Part shown: positions 11,706-23,846 of the stretch, one piece after another
Position numbering within the stretch: the stretch's first letter is position 1
Layout: each line of letters opens with the position of its first letter
Origin: Phellopilus nigrolimitatus
Taxonomy: Eukaryota; Basidiomycota; Agaricomycetes; Hymenochaetales; Hymenochaetaceae
DNA length: 64,000 bases
Direction: 5' to 3'
NCBI GenBank assembly: GCA_021029095.1
Contig: JAJOHG010000013.1
Location: forward strand, 62,001 to 126,000
Position numbers and translations under genes: made by a program
Notes under the pieces: generated by a model
What the model saw: only the letters and a program-made list of their open reading frames with translations
What the model was told of the DNA's origin: nothing
Database searches by the model: none

Positions 11706-14000
11706 CTAACTGGACGGTTCATCCTCATTATCCTCCCCTTCCCTACCAGATACGGCACCCCAAACGTCCTCGACGCCTTGCATTCGCACACCACGCAAAT
11801 CCAGGCTCGCGATAACATCGCGCACCTCCGCGATCTCGCGCTCCCTTTGCTCCGCGTCTGCACGCACGTCTGCCAGCTCGCGGGCAATAGATTCTGGATC
11901 GCGGAGACTCCTAGGATTTGCTCCATTTGGGATTAAAGAATCCGGGGACTGCGTTTCAGATCCATGAGGTGAAGTCGACCTAAGTAGTGCACCTTCAGGC
12001 GGCGGTGCAGGGTTGTGTTCGTCAGTATCAATAGCCTCATCGAATGGCGGAGTGCCGGGTAGAGGGATTGTGCTTGGATCCATTAATGACGTCGGCGTCA
12101 GCAATACCGACGCCGAGGAAGAGGACGAGGACGAGCTAGGTGTTGTGTTCATGATGTGGCTTGAAGATTCCAGTGCGGGGATGGAGATAGGTAGGAGTGG
12201 GGGAAATGCTAAGTCGATCTCCGACGGCTCGATATGTTGCGGACCTGCCCCAGCAGCAGGGGACTGGGAGGAAAACTCCTGAGACTCCGAAGCCGGGGTC
12301 TGCCGATAGTCTGAGTGGGGACTAGAGCCTATCGCGCTTGTCACACTTCCAGCATCCTACACCAAGAACCATCAGCCCAAACGTGCTTATTTGTGAAAAT
12401 AGATGGGACCTTACATCATGCATTTTCTGCATTTCCTCCTTCAGGCGTGCATTCTCTTCGTTCAGTGCTTTCTCGCGCCTTTGCGCGACCCTAGCCTCAG
12501 CGCGAAGAGTGTCTTCAGAATGTATGAGGCTGTTCAAATGAAAAGAGTCAATTTGTTGCGATCATTCACGCTAATGACACTCACCGAATACACTCCTCTT
12601 CGATTAAGAGAATATTCTTGAATTCCTCCTCCGCATCCTTTTCTTCGCCGTAATAGTCCTCGAATTCAGGATACACACCACAATCCTTTATATCATGCCC
12701 AGGTGTAGCTCCGTGCCGCAAATCCCGATCCTCTATGTCCAGACTATGTTTGCTCATCAGCTCGTCGCGCAAAACCCGTTGTAACTTCTCTTTCTCGGAA
12801 GCAAGGTCTGAGAGTCCCCCGCGTAGCTGCGCAATCTGCGCGTCAAGTGCACTCAGTGCCGCCGGCATCGTAGCATCGTCGTCGTCGTCGTCGTCAGTGA
12901 CAACAGGGCGTATACGAGAGGTTTGACTGGGTGGAAAACTGGAACAACTTCGGTCCTGTGATTCGTTACGTGGCGAATGAAAGACCGAGTCCGAGATTGA
13001 TGCTTCAGTTTGCACGGCCTGTTCGCGACGACGCGAGAAAGCAGATAAAGACGAGCGCTTATCCCGTACAAGCTACGTAAGCTCAGCAATAGTCATTACA
13101 GCACCAAAAAAAGGCTACCCACCTCTCTCTCAAGCAAAATTGTCTCTGCCTCCAATGCATGGTTCTTCTTTTCCGTGTGCGCTGCGATGTGTATCCTCTC
13201 GTCGTCGGAGAGCAAATCCAAATATTCCCGGTCTATTGCCTGTACGGGCAGACATCGGCACCCGGCCACCCGCCGCGCGATCTCGGCGTCACGGGAAGCG
13301 ACACCATAATGTAAGGCAGCAAGCCGCCGCTCCGCCTCGGCAGCAGTGAGCGAGTGAGCACGCTGCTCACGAGAAAGGGACTCGGCAAGCTCCTCGACGA
13401 TGGCGGGGGCATACGTGCGCGGGCATGTGCAGTCGAGACCGCTCGATACTGGGTCGAAGGAGGAGTTCGCGATTTGTTGAGGATGTAAGGACAGATTGCG
13501 GCTGAGTTGCATACGAGTGGCATGCCATTTGGTATAGTCGTTGCACGATTCGACTGAAATATATGCCGTGAGGATGTCAGAGCATAGACCACAAAACACG
13601 AAAGCAGATACGAACCCTTTGCAACAAGTTGGAGTACGGCGTTGCTCATGTCTTCCTTTTCTTTCTCCGCCACTTTGGCAGTTTCTCTGTAAACCTCGAG
13701 CTTCCTGACCAGACGTGCATTCTCGTGCTGTGCCTGTTGGAGGTCGAGGGTCGCGGATGCCTGGAGCTCGTCGAGGGTGTCGAGGGTAGTGAGCAGACGC
13801 GCTTCGAGATGTGTATTGTGGTCTATGCGCGCCTGCAGCTGGGAACGGAGAAATGTGTTCTGTGAACAAGTACAAGCGAGATAAGCAGAAGAATAGCCAG
13901 ATTACAATAATCACATTTGGTGACACACCTGTTGATCGCGCTCTGCAAGGAGAGCTTCGAGATCTTGTCGTCCATAGCCGTAATTTGCTTTTTTCGCCAT
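11706..14000 (-). CDS. Coiled-coil protein of unknown function
   Basis: The proposed start is ATG at 14000 (MAKKANYGYGRQDLEALL); the stop is at 11706. Exons read in order through heptad-rich segments: LEARLLTTLDTLDELQ and following, a Cys-containing CTCPRTYAPAIVEELAESL segment near 13380-13450, an ERRLAALHYGVASRDAEIARR helix, then an acidic DDDDDDD patch near 12880, and two more helices near 12790 and 12450. The C-terminal exon (about 12344-11706) is Ser/Pro-rich and disordered, then returns to a helix (ARELADVRADAEQREREIAEVRD). No catalytic domain was seen. I infer a structural or cytoskeleton/spindle-associated scaffold, but only from the coiled coils. Exon edges are approximate. Confidence 0.72.
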
Positions 14001-14276
14001 ATAACATAGACATACAGAAATAAATCATACAAGAAAAGCCAGAAACTACTTAGCTCGACATCGAATTGGTCAATTTAGGCCAAATATGTAGCCAACTTGT
14101 TCAACTCCGGAATTTTCTCGCGGTTAGCGTGATGTTTTGGACTAGTCACAGACACTATTTATGGAGAAAACCCACACCGCGTGTGACCGTGGCCGTGCGT
14201 GCTCCAACGCCCGCAGTCCGCCCCCTCTCGACACCGGCCTCTACCGACGTTCTCCTTGTCGCCCGCCGTCTCCAGG

Positions 14277-16476
14277 ATGTCCAACGCACCTCGTCGTGTG
14301 GCACCGCCATTAGTCTATTCCCAAGTGCCCCAGAGCCCGCCGCGCCAGAGCACAGTGGGCGGCCCACCTTTCAATTCAGGTTCCCAGCGCGCCAATGCTA
14401 GATCGTCGTATGCATTCTCACAGCAGCCTGGCCCCGAGGAGACAGCGCAGGGTGTGCAGACAGGTGCTATCGGCAGTGGCTATGGTCCTTATTCAGTGCG
14501 TACCTCCTCCGCTGGAGTCGAGTTTAGTTTGATTTGAGATTGACGCTGGCCGCGGTGCAACTGTAGTATCGCCCAGACAGCGTACGAGGGGAGATCTACC
14601 GCGAGTCGCATTTCAGTGCAGCTCCGTCAGAACGATCTTCTATGACTGGGCACGAAAAGGGCGTCACCGCAGCCGCTGGGACATCGTCAATCCCTCCTTA
14701 CCTCTGGGACGTGAAAGACCCAGACCTCGATGACCCCCTGCACAACCCCGACCCCATTCGCGACGCCGCTCTTGATAAATCCTTCACTTTCTTCTCTGCA
14801 CGCGGCTGGGCCAATGCGTCTGTTCTCTTTCTCATAGTCGTCGGGCTAGTCACGCTCTTCATTGGCTACCCCATTATCGCAGACACTCGCCGCACCGTGT
14901 TGCAGGCCTCTGGTTTCAATCTCGGTGGTATCAACGCATCGGGTCAGGTCCCCTCTCTTGAGAATTTCCCCAGTTTGATCGATACAGACACCCCTGAGGA
15001 GGCGAAGACGAAAAAGGGAACAGATGGGAATACATACAACTTAGTTTTTTCTGACGAGTTCACCACAGACGGCCGTTCGTTTTATCCTGGGGACGATCCA
15101 TATTGGGAGGCAGTTGATCTACACTACTGGCCTACTGCAGACTTAGGTGCGTTCCGTATAATATGCCCTAAATCAAAACTTTTCTTATGGTTTTGTTGTA
15201 GAATGGTATGACCCTTCGGCGGTCACAACCTCGGGTGGCAAGCTGGTGCTCACTATGACAGAGGTACAGAATCACGACCTTAATTTTATGAGTGGTAAGT
15301 TACATCCGCTCCCTCGTATGGCACTAAGTTGACAGTCACTAGGAATGGTGACGACATGGAACAAGTGGTGTTTCACCACAGGCATAATCGAGGTGTCTGT
15401 GAGTTTGCCTGGAAATGCACAGACGCCTGGTTTCTGGCCAGCAGTGTGGACGATGGGCAATCTCGGACGGAATGGCTACGGTGCAACAACTGAAGGCATG
15501 TGGCCGTACAGCTATGCAGCTTGCGACCTTGGTACATTCCCCAACCAGACGGATGCGTCAGGCAATCCCGCTGCAGTTACAACTGGCGGTACCGGTGGCG
15601 GTCCGCTATCATTTCTTCCCGGTCAGCGTACCTCCTCATGTACATGTCCTGGGTCAGACCACCCTGGGCCGGACGTTGGCACAGCGCGTGGTGTACCAGA
15701 AATCGACGTTTTCGAAGCACAGATCGACATGACAGTCCGCAAGGGTCAGATGTCCCAGTCGTACCAGATCGCTCCTTACAATTATCAGTACCAGATCGAC
15801 AACAGTTCTTCTGTGACGACAATTTACGATCAGTCGATCACGAGTATCAACACGTATATGGGCGGCGTTTATCAACAGGCCGTGAGTGCATTGACCTATA
15901 TTGATAGTGCCAACTATGGTGGGAACGGGTATGCGACGTATGGGTTCGAGTGGTGGAGTGACCCGAACAACCGTGATGACGGGTACATTGTATGGGAAAG
16001 CCAGGGTACTCCGTCGTGGAAGATTACTGCTGGCACGATCGGTCCGGACAGTACGTCGAAGGTTAGCCAGCGGCTCATCTCTGAGGAGCCCCACGTGAGT
16101 TCCTATTTGTTTCGTTGCATTACACATTTTCACGTTCATCTTTGTTGTCGTTGCCAGTACATTATCATGAATCTTGGCATGTCGCCAGGTTTCCAGGCAC
16201 AGGATTTCAAGAACATGCAATTCCCTAACCAAATGCTCATTGACTACGTACGCGTGTATCAACGCGAAGGTGTGAGTAATACGGGATGCAGCCCGAAGAA
16301 CCGACCGACAGAGAGCTACATCAACGCGTATGTACAATTATCTGCGACATATAATTTCGTTGTTGTTTTACTGATATAATTATAGCCATACCAATGCATA
16401 CAACAACCCGAATCTTACAACATGGGAAAGTGCTGGCTATACCTTCCCACGTAACTCATTATATGATGGGTGCTAA
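14277..16476 (+). CDS. KRE6: Beta-1,6-glucan synthesis protein, GH16 type (KRE6/SKN1 family)
   Basis: Type II membrane protein of the secretory pathway needed for cell-wall beta-1,6-glucan. Six exons: 14277-14495, 14567-15146, 15202-15294, 15343-16094, 16158-16327 and 16386-16476. The cytosolic N-terminus is Ser/Pro/Gln-rich; one transmembrane segment ([20 protein letters not shown]) lies near 14817-14876. The lumenal GH16-like domain carries [17 protein letters not shown], the [14 protein letters not shown] core, and EIDVFEAQ at the catalytic site, so both acidic residues are present. It ends in the usual NSLYDGC. Length of about 634 residues fits the family. Its 3' flank is duplicated 3.2 kb downstream. 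Confidence 0.95.
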
Positions 16477-16499
16477 TGTAAAAGGTCGACTTATGCATG

Positions 16500-16871
16500 T
16501 CGTCTTGCTTTACTTTATTTGTTGCATTCTTCTCGCCACCGACTGCTTTCCTTTCGCATGTACCCCAAATCGCGCATTACAACCTCCTCCCCCCAACATC
16601 TCCCCATCCCCCCAATTCACGATGCTGATAACTTGTTTTCGAACGTCGAGTATGAGGAAGGACATTCAACTTGGACTATGTATTGAGTTTCGGTATATTG
16701 ACTTTACAGCACAAGAACCTATCGCCACGTTGGTTTTGACGTATAATGTCTGCAGCGTTTTCTACGAACTATACTCAGTTTTGACAACAGTCGATTCCTC
16801 TCTTTATATAGTACATCGTATTCAGTTCTGTTTTGCTGTTCGTTTTGTTGTTTTTGTTGTGGTAATCATTT
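16500..16871 (+). repeat. KRE6 3'-flank repeat, copy A
   Basis: About 370 bp of AT-rich sequence after the KRE6 stop that recurs at 19764-20095 in the same orientation with scattered differences, for example at the shared GAGGAAGGACATTCAACTTG and CTATCGCCACGTTGGTTTTG stretches. Confidence 0.85.
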
Positions 16872-19763
16872 TACAACTCGATGACATTTTAAAAGATACT
16901 GTAAAGGAAACGTTTGTTCCGAAAGTCGAATTGAAGGCCAGCGATGTGTGTGTGGCCGCTAGATGTGCCCAAAATGGAAGTATCTACCTTTTTCGCGCTT
17001 GACGAGGCGGCGTAGGCCGCACAGTAATATGTGAAGCGCAGACCTCTCGTGCTTACGTCCACTTCGATACGCTGCGTGCCTACATTGCTCTCGAACTCGC
17101 AGTTACAAGCTACGGGGATATCGTCTCTACTTCTGACTAGCTCCTGACTAGCTCCTGAGCTGCTTGTGCCACATATCGCTGCTTACCTGCGTGTTTTGAA
17201 GGAACCATCCAGACGCGTCCACGTTCGCAGGGAGAAACCACGCCTATATGCAATGGTACACTCGTCAGCAGGCTTTCAGGAAAAGAAAGAGCTCCACGGA
17301 CTTAGCACAGAGAAGAAGAAAAGGTGCGTGCTGTTCACAACGAACGGAGCTACGTGTGTAATTAACGCGTGCTTTTCCGTAGAGGAATAGAGCACTTAGA
17401 TGACCTAGACAGCACTTCGGCAGAAGGCACGCCGCGGAAGAGCGATAAGCCTACTTTGATAGCGCCACCCAGTGTTTTGCGCGTTACGCCGCTTGCTCAC
17501 ACTGTCTTGTGTGCACAGCCCAACCCATACGATAACAAATCACACAGGGGAGCACGCTCTTGGCATGCACAAGGAAACCGGCTTGCTTTCAATCCCTCTG
17601 CGAAGCAAACGCTCCTTGAGTACGCGCGGGATCCGGTAGGGAGGCCGTCAAAGAAACAGAAGAAGGCAAACGGTGCATTTCACGAAATCGAAGAGAGCAG
17701 TGAAGCGGCTTCGTCTGTTAAACTCGTAAATTCGAAATTCTACGGCGAGAGGGATGAAATTGTTGGGAACGGCGTCTCATCGACAAACGGGCGTGCAGCA
17801 GTGCCTTCACACGTATCTGCATCTACTACCCAGAACAATACTGCTGGAAGTTATTCTTTGACTAGAACAGGTCAAGCATCGCAACATGACATGTCTACCC
17901 CATTTCCTTTAAACAGAAAATCTGAGGTGATTAATCTCACCAAAAACGAGGATATCGGTCAACCCGTCATGCGTTCATCGGTTTCGCATGACGAGATCGA
18001 ACTTACAGATAAAAGCACGTCCTCCCATCTCCAGCTCCATGAACAGCTCGATGAACAGCTCGAAGTCGAAAAACCTGGCCCTAATCATCCGTTCCGCACC
18101 AGGGAGCCGCCTATTGCATCATCATCGTGCAGTATCGCCGCAGACGGGCCTAGCACCATGCGCGTGCGCGAAAAATACAGTCCGACGGTACCTGGGCAAT
18201 CCTTGGGCACACAAGCAATGGAGAGCTCACCGTTGTCTGAGCCTCCACCAGAATACGAAATCGATGACATCGAGGACGCCGATGCGCTAGTTGGTCCTTT
18301 GTTGATGTCGACGTCGCATGACTTTGAGACGACAGTCTTCACCTCCGAAGAGATTGTCAACTCCTGGAGGGACGCGTTTTCCGACAAACAACGTTCAAGA
18401 GAAAAGGGGTATGTTCGAGGACAAGACAAGGGAGAAGGGACCAAAGTTCTTTGAAGATTTACGACACGCAGAAGGAACTACCGTTAAATCGAAGATGAAG
18501 GGAAAGCAAGCAAACGTAATCTCGTGTCCGTTTCTTGATTGTTTTCCTGCTTACTCAAACGAATCTTCAGCAGGCACAGTTCAATATCGAGCCGGCAAAG
18601 GCTCCGAAGAAAATTCGTAATGTCCGTGACCGGTTGGCAACTGGTGGCACAAATTTCTCCGACTTTCCAGCTCTTCCTCTACAAGCATACATATGGGGAA
18701 AATCCGTACATGAGCTCGACGCGGAAGCATTGCACCCGGAATACTGGCTGGTATGGAACGACTGCACCGCTGAGCTACAGCTACAGAAGGATCCTGTCGA
18801 CATGAGGAAGCCTAAGGCAAAGCCTTATAGGTCTGTGAAACTTGCTTCCCTTACGAACCACGAGTTCACGGTAAGTTGTTGAAAACCACAAAATGTTCAT
18901 ACCGCTTTTAACGGATCGAACAGTATACGCGGATTGAACAATATTCGTCTTCGGCGGGCGAACTACTCTTCGGCATTATCCCGGAGCGCGAACAAGGAAT
19001 TACTGGTAGATATCCATTCAATACATTTGAGAGGCTGTGGCGCTGACGGTATGGCAAGACGATCTTTCGCACGTTGGCTTGACATTCAAATTTTTGAAGA
19101 ACCATCCCAATCTAACAATCAATTATGATCGGGTTCTCGCGTCGCTGAAGAACCTAGCAAATGGCAAGGCTGAGAGAATTACGCAAGTATCATTTTCTAA
19201 TATCTTCATATGTCGAGTTCAGCTAACAGAACAAGTAGTGGCAGCAATGCGCATAAACACTTTGAAGCATCAAAGAATATTCATGAGAACTTTATGAAGT
19301 CGCCCGACAACTTAGAGCTTGCAGAAGACGCGCCCACACAAACAGGTAAACGCAGTGTCAAACCAAGGCCTGTCTTGTAAGTTTTTCTATCGCTTGGAGA
19401 TTAATATTGGCGTACTTACAATGTCATTCAAGTGGCAAACAGAGCGCCGACGTCGACGTCAATGATGCCCTCATGTCGAAAGCGACCCGCAAGTCTAGCG
19501 ACTGTCGATAGATGTTTCTAAGCAGCAGGAACCGGATGTTAGCCTGGACGAGATGTGAGTAATTTTACCATTCTTATTCAATTGCAGACTAAAGCTCTGT
19601 ATTCTTGGAAGTATTCTTGTATACCCCCCTTCGGGTTCTGGAGCAGTCAATGTTACGAAGGCTGACTTGAAATGTCTTGAAACGTCTCGAACCTTCGGAG
19701 TTCCTCAATGACACCATCATCGAACTCGGTCTCAAGTAAGTTTTCACGCAATGCACAAAAGTT
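16872..19763 (+). repeat. Segmental duplication, decayed copy of the SUMO-protease 5' half
   Basis: Nearly colinear, over about 2.9 kb, with 23847-26752, including the upstream region, all N-terminal exons and the introns, up to the intron after the GLK codons of the catalytic domain. Differences are scattered substitutions and small indels. Confidence 0.92.
17248..19740 (+). pseudogene. Truncated Ulp2/SENP6-like SUMO protease pseudogene
   Basis: Carries the same start (MQWYTRQQAFRKRK) and N-terminal disordered exons as the gene at 24230, but stops before the catalytic His, Asp and Cys. Lesions against the other copy: a deletion of roughly 40 bp near 17470 that removes the donor of intron 2 but leaves the frame open; one extra T near 18323 (GACTTTGAG against GATTTGAG); one missing C near 19499; and a 10-base insertion near 19673. 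In contrast, 21 bases encoding YTRIEQY near 18922 are present here and missing from the other copy, so neither is simply derived from the other's present state. No full protein can be made. Confidence 0.85.
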
Positions 19764-20095
19764 ACTTTACTTTATTTCTTGCATTCTTGCATTACAACCC
19801 CCTCTCCCCAACATCTCCCCATCCCCCCAATTCACGATGCTGATAACTTGTTTTTGAGCGTCGAGTTTGAGGAAGGACATTCAACTTGGACTATGTATTG
19901 AGTTTTGGTATATTGACTTTACAGCACAAGAGCCTATCGCCACGTTGGTTTTGATGTATAATGTCGGCAGCGTTTTCTATGAACTATTCTCAGTTTCGAC
20001 AACAGTCGATTCCTCTCTTTCATATAGTACATCGTATTCAGTTCTGGACCTGCTGTTTTGCTGTTCGTTATGTTGTTTTTGTTGTGCTAATTACG
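19764..20095 (+). repeat. KRE6 3'-flank repeat, copy A'
   Basis: Direct copy of 16500-16871. It follows immediately on the end of the duplicated protease block, giving the order A - block - A'. Confidence 0.85.
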
Positions 20096-21254
20096 ATTCC
20101 TGACATAAGGAAGGGATCGCCTTTTCCACTTCCACAATTTGGATTGCAGTGGCTGTGTAGTGTAGTCACTCGTACAAAGAGTGTGGGAACATATGGGGGG
20201 GGGGGGGGGGGGGTTCACTGCCACTCGACACCGCCACTCGTCACACTTTTCCTCGTGAGTCTGGCCACTTATTAACTTTCCTCTGCATATAAAAGCTTGA
20301 TTTCTTTTCTACTGTGAAGGACTATGTCTAAGATATGTACCCATGTAGAAGTATTTGCATATATGTGACTGTGGGCTACATGAAAGCCGGCCGGATGCAC
20401 ACTACACTGGTGACAGCAATTTTGAGCTAGTTTCTTACCTCACAGCAATTCAAGTTATTCAACCACTTCACTTTCAACCATGCCGAACGTACATATGGAA
20501 AGGCGAAGTTTGGGATTGCCTGATCGCTTTTTCTTCAAAGCAATATGCTAAGTATTCTCTTTGCCGTGTGGCTTCCAAACCCGCATTTTTGCATGCATTA
20601 TGCCACTGTATCTATTCAACTACTTCAAGCTTATTATATAAGACTGTAAAGCACCAAACTTAAGCTTTTGAGTGGTATATCATATATGGTGAGATGTGCA
20701 ATGGATTGGTTGTGATGAGGCATGAGATTCTGCTATTTTGTTACTCTTGCTACCCTGCTGCAAATAAGTGACAACATATACAAGTATTCTACCTTATTAA
20801 AACAACAGCCTTAACATCCTTCTTTCTAATGGCACTGGTTTCATATGAGTAACTGCAGTAGTTACTGAGATATAAGACACGCAAATGTTCCTCATGCTGG
20901 CTATATGCTATTTTTTGCCCTAATTAGGAAAGAGCCTATGACTTGTCAACCGAACTTGGTCGTACGTCATAAGATGGGTGTTCTCGCAATTTCGTGCAAT
21001 TGTCTAGTACATTTTTCAAAACTTCCCAACTCAACTTATTGCGATTGTCGCATCGAGTGGAGGACAGGCGCGACGCGCTCGGTGCCAGACGTGTCGGCAG
21101 CCACCCTTAGCACAGCTCCATGACTACCACCTCGACTTACAAACATTGGTAGGTCAATTCAGCTCACTAATCACCCCGGGCTAAGTAGAATGAACATAAA
21201 ACATCCTCCCAGTGTGCATCCTATCTCTGACACGCCAAAATGTCCCACTCCGTC
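20096..21254. other. Long stretch without a recognised gene
   Basis: Contains a 19-base G run at 20195-20213 and otherwise AT-rich sequence. Near 21120 an ATG (MTTTSTYKHW then GTAGGT) may be the decayed first exon of the old-yellow-enzyme relic that follows. Nothing else recognised. Confidence 0.45.
20195..20213. repeat. Poly-G tract
   Basis: Nineteen consecutive G residues. Confidence 0.95.
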
Positions 21255-22090
21255 GCAAAGCTCTTTTAGCCCGTGAGCATTGGCGTCCTGACGCTGCAGC
21301 ATCGCGTCGTCTACACGCCTTGCACGCGCTTCCGCACGGATGACGCGCACGTCCCCACGGACGCGATGGCTGCCTACTACGCGCAGCGCCAGACACGCTG
21401 GTCATCGCCGAGGCAACACTCATCGCGGCGAAGGCGGGCGAGTACGACAACGTGCCCAGCATCTGGAGCGCCGCGCAGGTCGCCAGATGAAGGCACGTAC
21501 ACGCGCGGGGCTCGCGCATCTACCTGGAGCTATGGCAACTCGGCCGGGCGCCAAAGCCGCACATCCTCGCGGGGCCGGATTCGCCTTCGAACCCCGACGG
21601 GCCGCATCTTTATGTCTCCGCGTCCGACATCCCGCTCACCGGCAGCACCGCGTGCCCACGCCCACTCGCACACGACGAGATCCTCGAGTATATAGAGCTC
21701 TTCAGTGCGGCAGCGCACGGCGCAGGGTTTGACGGTGTGGAGGTGCACGGCGCGCGCGGTTATCGGGTTGACCAGCTCACGCAGGGCGTGTCGAACAGGC
21801 GCACGGACCAGTGAAGCGGGAGCATGAAAAGTAGGAGACACTGAGCGCTGGAGCGCTCAGGAAGATCGCGAGTGTTGTGGGCAAAAAGCGGACGGCGATA
21901 TGCCTTAGTCCGTTCAACCTCACCCAAGGTGCGCAAACAAACGCATTTCTCTTCAAAACTCTAAAAACAGTCCCTTATAGACATGCGCATGGAGCACCCC
22001 AATCCCACCTTCGCCCACCTCGTGCGCGCATATGCAAAACACACCCGATGGCTCGTGGGGTGCATGGCGACTCGCCTTCGAAATCCGCCG
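21255..22090 (+). pseudogene. Old yellow enzyme (NADH:flavin oxidoreductase) relic
   Basis: Segments in changing frames match the OYE family in order: LTLQHRVVYTPCTRFRTDD with VPTDAMAAYYAQR (21280-21390), EATLIAAKAGEYDNVPSIWS (about 21408-21470), RGSRIYLELWQLGR (21505-21550), KPHILAGP and HLYVSASDIPLTGS (to 21640), HDEILEYIELFSAAAHGAGF with DGVEVHGARGY (21675-21765), KRTAICLSPFN (21885-21920) and MRMEHPNPTFAHLVRA (21980-22030). There is an in-frame stop near 21268 and at least three frame changes, so it cannot encode the FMN-dependent reductase. Confidence 0.85.
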
Positions 22091-22670
22091 GACTACGCTC
22101 GTCTTCTGGTGGCTCACGACATCAGCAACACGACATGGGCCCTGGAGCTGCATAGGTGTTTGCTCTCAACACGCAGCCCTCTGAAAGAAAGCAGGATGCG
22201 CCTGTAACCTGCTTTCAGGCGCTGTCGGCTGCCCGACCGTGTCATTCGGGAAGCGCGACCGTGCAATTGCAGTTCGCGCGGACTTCGCGCTCAAGTATCC
22301 AAAAAACGACTACCGAATTGAGATCACTCCCAATGTGGTCTCTATGGCTGTCCGTAAGAGTGTATTCGAGCTCCCAAAATCCACGCGAAAGGTCGCATCG
22401 TATCCTCACAAGATCGCGCACGACTGGACACAGAGGCTGGCTTCGAGGAGTCGTCTTCCTGCAGACCTCTCGGCGACAGTTGAAGATGGGCCTGAGAGGG
22501 TTTGCACGGTTAGGGCTTTCGAGCCCAAGGAACTCATGTCTGCAGACTTGGATTGGTAAGCTTTCGTATTCTTGTCTAGATATGCGACTGACCCTATTTG
22601 AAAACGAAAACAAATATTTCTAGTTACCTGCAGGGCGAAGATGTAAACTATATTCCTCTCCCGAATATCT

Positions 22671-22950
22671 GCCTTCAACCTCATCATGACCCCGCACGCC
22701 TCGTACACGGGCATGCTCGGCGAGAAAGCTTGTTTCCTTCTTCCGCTTTGGCCGAATATCCACTCGCTCTCAGTGCGGGTCTTGAGGAATGGAAGGGGTT
22801 CTCCGCTACCGTGTGCCCTGCATACGGGATTCTGATAGTCGACATGAACGTCTGCACGGGCTCGTTCTACGTCCAAAGCGCGCGCCTCAGTGACGCGATG
22901 ACCAAACATCGACGGGCATTCTACGAGGCTAGTAACCCCCAGAGCGTTTA
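22671..22950 (+). repeat. Internal direct repeat of the Argonaute relic, copy 1
   Basis: About 280 bp beginning TTCAACCTCATCATGACC and containing CTCTCAGTGCGGGTCT; repeated at 23271-23555. Confidence 0.85.
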
Positions 22951-23270
22951 CCGGTGTGTCGCTGTCGCAGACGAAAGAACTCACGCGTGCTCGTCGACAG
23001 AGCACAAGTACGCGCGATGTCGGTTGCACGACGTGCCTGAGGAACCCATACATCCTCTTCCGCGCGGACTTCACGCGGGGGTACCTAGGCGTAGGATATA
23101 AAATCAGGGGATAAGGAGGGGGAATTGGTGGTGAGGTCCGGGAGAGCGCGCCGTCCATCTCGAAGCAGGCAAATGTGGTATGGAACGAGATGGGTATCGA
23201 GGAAAGGCAGTCGTGCATAGAGCGCGCTGAGCATGAAAAGAGGGTGTACGATTCTCTCCCTATCATTTCA

Positions 23271-23555
23271 GCATTCAACCTCATCATGACCATACGCCTC
23301 GCACACGGGCATGTTGGGCAAGAAAGGCTACTTCTTTTCTCTTTCTGCTTTGGCCCTTTGGGCGAGTCTCCGCTCGCTCTCAGTGCGGGTCTCGAGGCAT
23401 GAAAGGGGTTCTTTGCTACTGTGCGCCATCCATACGGGAATCTGCTGGTCAGTGTGAACGTCTGCATAGGCGCGTTCTACGTCCAAGTGCGCGCCTCAGT
23501 GACGCGATGATTAAATATCAATAGACATCGTATGGAGCAAGCAACCCTCTGTCGG
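23271..23555 (+). repeat. Internal direct repeat of the Argonaute relic, copy 2
   Basis: Same orientation as 22671-22950, roughly 85 percent alike by eye. Between the copies lies about 320 bp containing a TATAAAATC at about 23097. Confidence 0.85.
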
Positions 23556-23846
23556 CGTGTGAGGATAGTACGAAGCACTTTAGGTTTAGGTTACTGTGGG
23601 AAGAGCGGGATCAAGGCTTTCGGAAGCCAGTTGGAGAGGAAAACCATCTTCCAATACGATGAAGTAGGCGGGAAGGTTAACGTCGAGCACTCATCTCATC
23701 CAAAAACAAATTCACCTAGTTTTTGTCTCTCATTTACTTAGAAGTTCTAATATGTAATAAAGGGAATGTCAAGGACTAAATGGGAAAAGAAAGAAGAAGA
23801 AAAAACAGGAATCGTAACCTGCCATGCGTAGCAATGGCCCACTACC

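Larger units (their letters stand above)
22215..23700 (+). pseudogene. Argonaute relic (N domain, linker 1, part of PAZ)
   Basis: Successive fragments resemble fungal Argonaute N-terminal regions: AIAVRADFALKYPKNDYRIE with ITPNVV (22255-22345), VFELPKSTRKVASYPHKIAHD, GEDVNYIPLPN then FNLIMTPHA (about 22630-22700), GLEEWKGFSATV and GILIVDMNVCTGSFYV (22770-22880), and further on GYCGKSGIKAFGS ... FQYDEVGGKVNVE (about 23590-23690), which resembles the PAZ part. Frame changes, missing pieces and an internal duplication show it is not functional. MID and PIWI domains are absent. Family assignment rests on motif order and is good but not certain. Confidence 0.62.

Noticed and set aside
13096..14028. 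Open frame of about 310 codons on the minus strand read as one gene
   Set aside because: It runs through introns of the coiled-coil gene. The spliced frames give consistent coiled coils and GT-AG junctions.
16500..20095. A and A' copies as long terminal repeats of a retrotransposon
   Set aside because: The interior is a SUMO-protease gene half, there is no gag/pol, primer site or TG...CA ends, and A is the ordinary KRE6 3' flank.
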